Shown piece after piece: positions 54,163 through 61,249 of a stretch of 64,000 nucleotides of DNA. Source of the stretch: JADJYF01 sp050186725 (GTDB lineage: Bacteria > Pseudomonadota > Gammaproteobacteria > Ga0077536); contig JBFWYG010000006.1 in assembly GCA_050186725.1 (NCBI GenBank), forward strand, positions 62,001 through 126,000, given 5' to 3'. The translations under genes and the position numbers were made by a program. The notes beneath the pieces were generated by a model. That model was not told where the DNA came from. It did no database searches and saw nothing but the letters and a program-made list of their open reading frames with translations. Position 1 is the stretch's first letter, and each line of letters starts with the position of its first letter.

Positions 54163-54942
54163 ATGAGCGCGGTGCTCGAGTTCGCCCTCGACGCTGGCAT
54201 CGGCGTCATGACCTTGAATCGTCCCGAGCGCTTGAACGCGCTCGACACCACGCTCGCGCGCGCCATCGAGGCCCTGTGCCTGCAACTGCGTGACGATCGC
54301 AGCCTGCGCGCGCTGATCGTGCGCGGCGCGGGTCGCGTGTTCTGCGCCGGCGCCGACATCGCCGACATGCAGGCGCACGATGACGTCGACGGCCACTACC
54401 GTTTCCTGGCTGCGATGCAGAACGCGGTCGACGCGGTCGAGGCGCTGCCGGTACCGACCATCGCCGCGGTGCATGGCATCGCCTTCGGCGGCGGCTGCGA
54501 ACTCGCGCTCGCCTGCGATTTCCGCCTGTGCGAGCCGGACGCGCGCTTCGGCGTGCCCGAGATCAAGCTCGGGCTCGTCCCGGGCGCGGGCGGCACGCAG
54601 CGCCTGTCGCGCCTGCTGCCGGCCGCCATCGCCAAGCAGATGATCTATCTCGGCGAGCCTTTGGACGCGCAGACCGCGCTCCATCATGGGCTGGTGAACG
54701 AACTGTCCGCGCCAGGAGAGATCGACACCCTGGCCCGCGCCTGGGCGACGCGCCTCGCGGCGCTCGCGCCGCTCGCGCTGCGCAGTGGCAAGCACCTGGT
54801 GCACGGCGCGGCGCTCGGCGGCATCGCCAACGGCGTCGAGGCCGAGCGCCAGGCGGTCGCCTATCTCCTCGGCTCGCGGGATGCGCAGGAGGGCATGGCG
54901 GCGTTTCTCGCCAAGCGGCCGCCGCGCTTCGAGGGCAGGTAG
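54163..54942 (+). CDS. Enoyl-CoA hydratase
   Basis: 259 residues with an intact crotonase active site: FCAGADIADMQ and GIAFGGGCELALACDFRL with the first catalytic Glu, FGVPEIKLGLVPGAGGTQRL with the second. It should hydrate trans-2-enoyl-CoA. It heads a tight cluster with an acyl-CoA dehydrogenase (3 bases on) and an SDR (overlapping), which together could perform consecutive oxidation steps on one acyl-CoA. Confidence 0.93.
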   Translation: MSAVLEFALDAGIGVMTLNRPERLNALDTTLARAIEALCLQLRDDRSLRALIVRGAGRVFCAGADIADMQAHDDVDGHYRFLAAMQNAVDAVEALPVPTIAAVHGIAFGGGCELALACDFRLCEPDARFGVPEIKLGLVPGAGGTQRLSRLLPAAIAKQMIYLGEPLDAQTALHHGLVNELSAPGEIDTLARAWATRLAALAPLALRSGKHLVHGAALGGIANGVEAERQAVAYLLGSRDAQEGMAAFLAKRPPRFEGR

Positions 54943-54945
54943 CCG

Positions 54946-56094
54946 ATGGACTTCGAGCTCGACGACGACGCACGCGCCTTCCAGGACACCTTGCGGCGTT
55001 ACGCACGCGAGGTCCTCGCGCCCGACTACGCGCGCTGGGAGCGCGAGCCGCTGCCGCGTGAGCGCATCCTCGCGCTCGGCGAACTCGGCGTACTCGGCCT
55101 GCGCGTGCCCGAGGCGCTGGGTGGAGTGGGCGGCAGCTACGTGATGGCCGGCGTGGCGGCGGAGGAGATCGCGCGCGGCGATCACAACATGACGCTGTTC
55201 CTGCAGCTCGCCTGCATCGCCGGCGATCTGATCGGCCAGTACGGTGCGCCTGCGCTGCGCGAACGCCTGCTGCCGGGCCTCGCCCGCGGCGAAACTTTGA
55301 TCGCCTTCGGCCTCACCGAGCCCGGCGCGGGTTCCGACGCCGCGAGCCTCCGCACCCGCGCGGAGCTCGAGGGCGACGAGTGGGTGGTGAGCGGCGAGAA
55401 GGCCTCGATCACGCTCGCCGGCCGCGCGGACTATTGCGTGGTGTTCGCGCGCATGGGCGGCGCCGGCGCCAAGGGCATCGGCGCCGTGGTGGTGCCCTTG
55501 CACGCACCGGGTGTCACGCGCACGGTGTACGACGCCATGGGCGGCAAGCTCACCGAACGTGGTTCGCTCAACTTCGATCGCGTGCGCGTGCCGCGTGACC
55601 ATCAGCTCGGCGCCGACACCGCGGGTTTCGCCCAGGCGATGGAGGCCTTCGACTACAACCGCGCGATCATCGCGCTGGCCTGCTTGGGCACCGCGCAGCA
55701 GTCGCTGGACGAGACGGTCGAGTACGCGAAGCAGCGCCAGACCTTCGGCAAGCCGCTCGCGCGCCACGCGGGCTACGCCTTCCAGGTCGCCGAGCACGCC
55801 ACCCATCTCGCCGCCGCGCGCCTGCTCGCCTACCAGACGCTGTGGCTGCGCGATCGCGGTCGGCCGCACACGCGCGAGGCGGCGATGGTCAAGTTTCTCG
55901 CGCCGCAGGCGTCGGTGCAGGCCATCCACGCCTGCATCGTGCTGAACGGCTGGATGGGCTACCAGAACGAACTGCCCCACGCGCAGCGCCTGCGCGACGT
56001 GATGGGCCTCGAGATCGGCGACGGCACGCCCGAAATCATGAAGGGCGTGGTCGCGCGCGAGATCTTCGGCCGCGAGTTCATCGCCTACCGCTGA
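54946..56094 (+). CDS. Acyl-CoA dehydrogenase
   Basis: 382 residues with the standard three-domain fold: the substrate/FAD region IAFGLTEPGAGSDAASLRT, GEKASITLAGRADYCVVFAR, and the C-terminal helical domain (YAKQRQTFGKPLARHAGYAFQVAE). The usual YEGTNEI position reads IGDGTPEIMKGVVAREI, so the common catalytic Glu is Asp. That pattern is known to me from cyclohexanecarboxyl-CoA dehydrogenase-like enzymes, so an alicyclic or branched substrate is possible. Electrons would pass to ETF. Stop overlaps the SDR start (TGATG). Confidence 0.92.
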   Translation: MDFELDDDARAFQDTLRRYAREVLAPDYARWEREPLPRERILALGELGVLGLRVPEALGGVGGSYVMAGVAAEEIARGDHNMTLFLQLACIAGDLIGQYGAPALRERLLPGLARGETLIAFGLTEPGAGSDAASLRTRAELEGDEWVVSGEKASITLAGRADYCVVFARMGGAGAKGIGAVVVPLHAPGVTRTVYDAMGGKLTERGSLNFDRVRVPRDHQLGADTAGFAQAMEAFDYNRAIIALACLGTAQQSLDETVEYAKQRQTFGKPLARHAGYAFQVAEHATHLAAARLLAYQTLWLRDRGRPHTREAAMVKFLAPQASVQAIHACIVLNGWMGYQNELPHAQRLRDVMGLEIGDGTPEIMKGVVAREIFGREFIAYR

Positions 56095-56858
56095 TGGACG
56101 CGCAGCCCTTCGCCGGTCAGCGCGCGCTCGTCTCCGGCGGCATCCGCGGCATCGGCTTCGCGGTGGCCGAGCGCCTGGCGCGGGGCGGCGCCGAGGTGTG
56201 GCTGAACTATCGGCGCGACGATGAGACCGCGACCGCGGCCGTCGCGCGCATCGAGGCCGCGGGCGGTCGCGCCTTCGCTGTGCAGGCCGATATCGGTGAG
56301 CCGGACGCGGTGGCCGCGATGTTCGCCATGATCGAGGCCGGCGGTCCGCGCCTCGATCTGCTGGTCGCCAACGCAGCCGCCACCGCCTTCAAGCCGCTCA
56401 TGGAACTCGGACCGCGCCATGTCGCGCGCACCTTCGGCATCAGCGTCGCCGGCTTTCTCGAACTCACCCAGCGCGCCGCCGCGATGATGGCCGAGGGTGG
56501 AGCGGTGGTCGCGCTGTCCGGCTTCGACGCCATTCGCGTGATCGAGCGCCACGGCCTGCTCGGCCCCGCCAAGGCGGCGATGGAATCCATGGTGCGCTAC
56601 CTCGCGGTCGAACTCGCGCCGCGCCGCGTGCGCGTCAACGGCGTGAGCCCGGGCTACATCGACACCCACTCGGCGCGCTTCTACGCCGGCGCCGAGTTCG
56701 AGCGCAGCGTGCGTCCCGCGTGGGAAGCGGCCACGCCGCTCGGGCGGCTCGGCAGCGCCGAGGAAGTGGCCGCCGTGGTGGCCTTCCTCGCCTCGCGCGA
56801 CGCGTCCTTCGTCACCGGGCAGACGGTCGTGGTGGACGGCGGGCTGACGCTGGTATGA
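56094..56858 (+). CDS. FabL-like short-chain dehydrogenase/reductase with altered active site
   Basis: 254 residues, Rossmann fold: cofactor motif VSGGIRGIGFAVAERLA, NYRR after the second strand (NADP preference is possible), LVANAAATAF and a C-terminal VDGGLTLV. Overall it resembles FabL-type enoyl reductases (MELGPRHVARTFGISVAG, RYLAVELAPRRVRVNGVSPG, TPLGRLGSAEEV, VTGQTVVVDGG). The Lys is in GPAKAAMES, but the Tyr expected seven residues earlier (Y-x6-K) is His, and the classical SDR position (Y-x3-K) is Leu. Activity therefore cannot be assumed. Third gene of the crotonase/dehydrogenase cluster. Confidence 0.88.
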   Translation: MDAQPFAGQRALVSGGIRGIGFAVAERLARGGAEVWLNYRRDDETATAAVARIEAAGGRAFAVQADIGEPDAVAAMFAMIEAGGPRLDLLVANAAATAFKPLMELGPRHVARTFGISVAGFLELTQRAAAMMAEGGAVVALSGFDAIRVIERHGLLGPAKAAMESMVRYLAVELAPRRVRVNGVSPGYIDTHSARFYAGAEFERSVRPAWEAATPLGRLGSAEEVAAVVAFLASRDASFVTGQTVVVDGGLTLV

Positions 56859-56952
56859 GGCTGCCAAGGCAGCACGCCTGGCGCCGCCGTGCCGCCGGAG
56901 ACTCGCGCGCGATGCCGGGTGGGGCACACCATCGGTGTCGCGCCCGTGAGCG

Positions 56953-58716
56953 ATGCCCCGCGAGTTGAGTGTTACTGAGGATGCGGGGCCGCCATCCGCG
57001 TCGGTCGCCGACGATGCGCTGCGCCTGAGCGTTGCGCGCGCGAGGGCCACGCTCTACCTCCAGCAACGCTTCACGCTGTGGGCGGGTAACCTCGGTCTGC
57101 AACTCGCATGCGTGCTGATGATGGCGCCGTTTCGTCCGCCCGCGGCGCTTGCCGCGTGGCTGCTAGCAAACCTGAGCTTGTTGCTGTTGCGCGCCCGCGC
57201 CACGTCGCGCCTTCGGCACGGCGAGCTGGTGGAGGCAAGCGCGATCGAGGCGTGGTTCGCCCAACTGGTGCGTTACTTGTTCGCGGCCGGGCTGGTGTGG
57301 GGCGTGGGTGCATTCACACTATTGCCCGCCCTGCACGAACCGCACGCGCTGGTGTGCCTGCTCACCTTGATGGGCGTGTGCTGGGGCGCGGCCGTGTCGC
57401 TCTCGATGGTGTTTCCCGCGGCGGTCGCGTTCGTCGTGCCGGTGACGCTGTTGACGGGCGCACGCATCGCGATGTCGTCGTCCGACACCCGTGGGCTGCT
57501 GTTGGTCTTGACCGTGGCGTTCGCGATCTTCGTGTTGGCCACGGCGCGCAACTACGCGCGCACTGTCGATGACACGCTGCGACTGAGCGGTGAGAATCTT
57601 GCGCTGCTTGCGGAAGTCACCGCATCGCGCGATGCCGCCGAGCGCAGCAGCGCGGAGAAGTCGCGCTTCGTGGCCGCCGTCAGCCATGACCTGCGGCAAC
57701 CCTTGCATGCCGCGCGCCTCGCGGTCGAGTCCTTGGGCGCCGAGGCGGCGCATGAACCGCCGGCCTTGACCGTGGCGGTGCTTGCGCTGCGGGCGCTGGA
57801 AGCGCAGTTCGATGCACTGCTCGACGCATCGGCCTTGGAGGCCGGCGTCCTGCAGCCGCGCTACAGCGAAGTGGCACTCGCTCCTTTGTTTGGCGAACTC
57901 GAGCGCGAGTTCCTGGGCGAGGCGCGACAGCGGGGTATCGGCCTCGATATTGCCTCTACCGGTTTGACCTTGCACACCGATCCGCGCTGCCTGCGACGTA
58001 TCCTGCGCAACCTCCTCGACAATGCCATCAAGTACAGCGAACGCGGCGTGGTCAGTCTCAGCATCGAACCGGACGCGAACGACATCGTCATCGCGGTCAG
58101 CGACAACGGACCGGGCATCGCTCCCGACTGGGTGGCGCGGGTCTTCGAGCCCTATCTCCGCCTGCCGGACACGGGCCATGCGCCGGGCCACGGGCTGGGG
58201 CTTGCGATCGTGCGCCAGCTGGCGGATCTGTTGCAGGCACCGATAGCGGTGTGGTCCGAGCCTGGGGTCGGCTCGCGATTCACACTGCGCTTGCCGCGCG
58301 ACGCGCGAGCGGCGAGCCAGGCCGGTCCACAGCCGCGGTTTCTGGGAAATCTCCACGTGCTGCTGGTCGAGGACGATGCACCGGCGCGTGCCGCGCTGGT
58401 GGCGCTGTTGACCGCCTGGGGATGCCATGCCAGCGCGGCGCCAACGCTCGACGCGGCGCTCGACCTGGCAGCCGGCGTGGCGCGGCCGGTGGATGTCATC
58501 GTCAGTGATTTCCAGCTCGGCCACCGCGAGGATGGGATTGCCGTCATTGCGCGCGCGCGGGTACGACTCGACCCGCTGCTGCCGGCAGTGCTGATCAGCG
58601 GCGAGACCGGCGACGAGCTCGCGGCGCGTGCCGCGTCGCTGGGTCTGCCGCTGCTGCACAAGCCCCTGGCGGCGGCGACGCTGCGCGCGACCTTGACGGC
58701 CGTCACCGAGGCTTGA
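56953..58716 (+). CDS. Hybrid sensor histidine kinase with C-terminal receiver domain
   Basis: 587 residues. The N-terminal part has about five or six membrane helices between residues 41 and 197 without a recognisable periplasmic sensor domain. HisKA: phospho-acceptor His245 in AAVSHDLRQPLHA; HATPase: LRNLLDNAIKYSERG (N-box), DNGPGIA and GHGLGLAIV. Receiver from about 465 with VEDDA, phospho-acceptor Asp519 (VSDFQLGHREDG) and the Lys in LLHKPLA. The SHDLRQPLHA class includes NahK/ErcS'-like kinases. Convergent with a LuxR-type response regulator 25 bases away, its likely partner. Confidence 0.92.
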   Translation: MPRELSVTEDAGPPSASVADDALRLSVARARATLYLQQRFTLWAGNLGLQLACVLMMAPFRPPAALAAWLLANLSLLLLRARATSRLRHGELVEASAIEAWFAQLVRYLFAAGLVWGVGAFTLLPALHEPHALVCLLTLMGVCWGAAVSLSMVFPAAVAFVVPVTLLTGARIAMSSSDTRGLLLVLTVAFAIFVLATARNYARTVDDTLRLSGENLALLAEVTASRDAAERSSAEKSRFVAAVSHDLRQPLHAARLAVESLGAEAAHEPPALTVAVLALRALEAQFDALLDASALEAGVLQPRYSEVALAPLFGELEREFLGEARQRGIGLDIASTGLTLHTDPRCLRRILRNLLDNAIKYSERGVVSLSIEPDANDIVIAVSDNGPGIAPDWVARVFEPYLRLPDTGHAPGHGLGLAIVRQLADLLQAPIAVWSEPGVGSRFTLRLPRDARAASQAGPQPRFLGNLHVLLVEDDAPARAALVALLTAWGCHASAAPTLDAALDLAAGVARPVDVIVSDFQLGHREDGIAVIARARVRLDPLLPAVLISGETGDELAARAASLGLPLLHKPLAAATLRATLTAVTEA

Positions 58717-58741
58717 GCGACAAGTCGACGCGAGCGGCGAG

Positions 58742-59374
58742 TCAGCGTTCGACCAGACCCAGCAGGCGAGCCTGCTCGACGCAGGCGGTGCGATTCTGCG
58801 CGTCCAGCAGGTCGAGCAGACAGGAGACATGGCCTTTGACGGTGCTCTCGCTCAGGGCCAGCCGCGCGCCGATGGCCTGGTTGCCCAGGCCCAACGCCAT
58901 CAAGCGCAGGACATCAAGCTGTCGCTGGGTCAGGCGCGGCACGCCACGCTGCGCGCGCGCGGCGCGACGGCGAGCGAGGGCGTCCCGTACTCCAGGCAGC
59001 ACGTAATGCCCGGTCACCCGGTACTCGCGCAGCGCGGCGACCAACTCTACTCGCGGCAGGGATTTGCACAGGTAGATCTGCGCGCCCGCGTCGAGCGCCT
59101 GTTCCACCTGCAGGGCCAGGTCGCTCGCGGAGAGCACGATGACAGGCAGGCTAGGGCGCAGCGCGCGCAGCCGGCGGATCAGTTCGACACCGTCGAGGTC
59201 CGGCAGGCTGAGGTCGATGCAGGCCAGGTCGACAGGCTCGCCCGAGGCCACCAGGCGCAGCGCTTCGTCCGCGCGCCCAGCGCCGCGACACACCGCTTCA
59301 GGCCATGCTTCCCGCACCACCTCCTGCACGCCATGCAGCATCAACGGATGGTCATCGACTATCAACACATGCAT
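58742..59374 (-). CDS. NarL/LuxR-family response regulator
   Basis: 210 residues. Receiver domain 1-120 (LIVDDHPLMLHGVQ, phospho-acceptor Asp54 in CIDLSLPDLDG, Lys in YLCKSL), then a LuxR-type helix-turn-helix about 145-205 (LTQRQLDVLRLMALGLGNQAIGARLALSESTVKGHV, given here as LTQRQLDVLRLMALG and LALSESTVKGHV). Start ATG 59374 fits the first beta strand MHVLIVDD. It probably regulates nearby genes together with the convergent hybrid kinase; in Pseudomonas, related pairs control quinoprotein alcohol dehydrogenases, and a PQQ dehydrogenase lies 2 kb away. The 254 bases upstream contain only decayed palindromes. Confidence 0.93.
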   Translation of the reverse strand: MHVLIVDDHPLMLHGVQEVVREAWPEAVCRGAGRADEALRLVASGEPVDLACIDLSLPDLDGVELIRRLRALRPSLPVIVLSASDLALQVEQALDAGAQIYLCKSLPRVELVAALREYRVTGHYVLPGVRDALARRRAARAQRGVPRLTQRQLDVLRLMALGLGNQAIGARLALSESTVKGHVSCLLDLLDAQNRTACVEQARLLGLVER

Positions 59375-59628
59375 GGCGCGTCTCGACGCTACAAAGCTGT
59401 CCGGATTTCCGTTGCACCTCGTCCATCGACACCGTAGCCCTGGCTTGCACCGGGATGACCACTGTGCAGCCTTGTCTGGACCCTCGACCCTGGCAATCCC
59501 GGCGCAAGCCGGCATCGCAGTTTTGCATGGCAACCCTAGGCAACCTGCAGTGGAAGTCGAACCATTCAGGGCCGCAGGGCCGCAGGGCAGCGCGGTCTGG
59601 GCTCCCAGGCCGGCCGGAGGCACGCAGC

Positions 59629-60423
59629 CTAGCAGTTTCGTCGCGTGAGCTGCGTCCGGCGCAGCGCCAGCGCGGAGAGGCCGACCAGCAGCAGGGGCAA
59701 GCTCGCCGGCAGCGGCACAGGCGTCACCGTCGGTGTGCCGATGCGGAACGCAAAGCTCCCCTCCATGAGACGTGTGCCGCCGCCGTTACTGCTGCCCGAA
59801 CTGGCGGCCAGCTGGATCTGGATGAAACCCGCGCCAGGTCCGACATTCCAGGCGAATTGCCCGATCAGTGGCAGCGGCGATTCAGGCGTGGCGGGATGCG
59901 CCAGGGCATCGATCAGCGACCAGTTGAGATGACGCGCGTCGCCGTTGACCGTCAGCGTAAACCCCTGCATCCCGGACCAACGCACCGTTTCGAAGGCCAC
60001 ATTGGTGCTGCCGAGCGTGTCGTAGTCGATAACCACCTGGGTGGCGGCGTCGACGGTGAAATCATAGCGAAAGTTGGCCACCCCGCCCCAGATGACGTCG
60101 GTGCCAAGGCTGCGCGTATCGTCGCGCAGATGGCGCTGCGTGACGACACCCGTCTGCGCACTGGTGAATGCCGCGGCACTGTCAACGTCGAGCGAGAGCG
60201 TGCCAGACGGACCGCCGGTCTGCAGCGCGTCGGCCGACAGCGGGGCAAGCGCGCCATTCTGCAGGTCGTTGTCCAGCACGGTGATCAGCGGTGTGCCCAT
60301 CTGCGCTTGCGCGCTCACGCTCGACACGCCCGGCATTACGCTGGCGGCTTGCGCCACGCTAGCACTGACACTGACGCCGATGACGAGCAGCAGGCGCGCG
60401 ATGCAGGGGGAGCTTATGGACAT
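59629..60423 (-). CDS. Secreted protein with PEP-CTERM-like sorting signal
   Basis: 264 residues of otherwise unknown function. Signal peptide about 1-27, a beta-rich central domain without Cys (VANFRYDFTVDAATQVVIDYDTLG, FTLTVNGDARHLNWSLID, in parts), a Ser/Gly linker, and a C-terminal sorting tail: VPLPASLPLLLVGLSALALRR, written here as VPLPAS, a hydrophobic helix and an Arg cluster. That is the VPLPA/VPEP variant processed by exosortase, which is not in the window. AGGAG lies 7 bases before ATG 60423. The protein is probably surface-attached or part of an exopolysaccharide matrix. Confidence 0.82.
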   Translation of the reverse strand: MSISSPCIARLLLVIGVSVSASVAQAASVMPGVSSVSAQAQMGTPLITVLDNDLQNGALAPLSADALQTGGPSGTLSLDVDSAAAFTSAQTGVVTQRHLRDDTRSLGTDVIWGGVANFRYDFTVDAATQVVIDYDTLGSTNVAFETVRWSGMQGFTLTVNGDARHLNWSLIDALAHPATPESPLPLIGQFAWNVGPGAGFIQIQLAASSGSSNGGGTRLMEGSFAFRIGTPTVTPVPLPASLPLLLVGLSALALRRTQLTRRNC

Positions 60424-60735
60424 GCGACGACTCCTGGCAGTGACGGGCGGTAATCCGCCGCGCGGGCGCGGGGTGCAGGAAGCTTACCGGCGCCTGCGCC
60501 ACGGCCGTCCATACGAAAGTACTGAGGGCGTGTCGCCCGCAGCGTGATGAAGTTCGGGCCAACGCAAGCGCACGCAGCCGTGGGTTCGGCGCGCTTGACG
60601 TGCCCGGCAAAGCGCCCCGGCGGCCGCGTCGTGAGTCGCGAGCGGGACACGCTCCGCCTGCTTGACGTGCGTCAACCAACGACCGGCGCGAGGCGGGTGC
60701 AATGCCGCAATGCCAAAGTCCCGCGGAACACGCCC
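60424..60735. other. Divergent intergenic region before bacteriohemerythrin
   Basis: 312 bases without a supportable gene, between two divergent start codons. It holds the FNR-like site described separately and a further half-site-like TTGACGTGC near 60596. Confidence 0.6.
60662..60703 (+). promoter_or_regulatory. FNR/Anr/Dnr-type operator with properly placed -10 box
   Basis: TTGACGTGCGTCAA (60662-60675) is a perfect palindrome of the CRP/FNR-family form TTGAC-N4-GTCAA. Its centre is 60668.5. A class II promoter with the activator at -41.5 would start at 60710 and need its -10 at 60698-60703, where TGCAAT is found. The hemerythrin ATG is at 60736, leaving a 26-base leader. Confidence 0.6.
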
Positions 60736-61194
60736 ATGAGCATCCTCGCCTGGAACCCCGACCTGGTGCTCGACAACCCGGTGATGGATGCCACCCATGT
60801 CGAGTTCGTTGCCCTCTTGAACGCTGTGGGCGCCGCGCCACCCGACGCGCTGTACGAAGCGCTGGAAGCCTTTGTCGAACACACCGCGCAGCACTTCGCC
60901 GAAGAAGAGCGCTGGATGCGCGAATCGCGCTTTCCGCCGCTCGGCTGTCATCAGAACCAGCATCGCATGGTGCTGGACGTCGCGCGTGAAGTGCTGGTCC
61001 GCGTCGGCGAGGGCGAGACCCAGCTCGGCGAGCCGCTAGCGACCGCCATCGCCGAGTGGTTCAGCGAGCACGTCGCGGTGATGGACGCGGTGCTCAAGCA
61101 GTACATGGAGATGCACGGCTACCAGCCGAGCATCGGCGGCGAGGAAGCGTTGGGCGAAGCGTGCGGCGCGGAGGCCTGCGCGAGCCGGCATTGA
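60736..61194 (+). CDS. Bacteriohemerythrin
   Basis: 152 residues, a four-helix non-haem di-iron O2-binding protein. The seven ligands have the right spacing: His21 (DATHVEF), His53 and Glu57 (H-x3-E in QHFAEEE), His72 and His76 (CHQNQH), His112 and Asp117 (EHVAVMD). WNPDLVLDNPVMDATH is the family start. The extra C-terminal 25 residues contain two Cys (GEACGAEACASRH). It may store or deliver O2 or sense it; the FNR-like site upstream suggests induction at low oxygen. Confidence 0.93.
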   Translation: MSILAWNPDLVLDNPVMDATHVEFVALLNAVGAAPPDALYEALEAFVEHTAQHFAEEERWMRESRFPPLGCHQNQHRMVLDVAREVLVRVGEGETQLGEPLATAIAEWFSEHVAVMDAVLKQYMEMHGYQPSIGGEEALGEACGAEACASRH

Positions 61195-61205
61195 AGCGAA
61201 GCGAT

Positions 61206-61238
61206 GAAGGGACAGACCCCGACGGGGTCTGTCCCTTC
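61206..61238. repeat. Perfect GGGACAGACCCC hairpin between convergent genes
   Basis: 15-bp perfect stem (GAAGGGACAGACCCC and complement) with a 3-base loop, between the convergent hemerythrin and PQQ dehydrogenase genes. Same family as 42203 and 45054. It may terminate both genes. Confidence 0.85.
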
Positions 61239-61249
61239 CCATCACGTCG

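Noticed and set aside
54163..56858. A complete cyclohexanecarboxylate (ali/bad) degradation cluster
   Set aside because: Hydratase and dehydrogenase could fit, but the SDR is FabL-like and no ketohydrolase or dedicated CoA ligase is adjacent.
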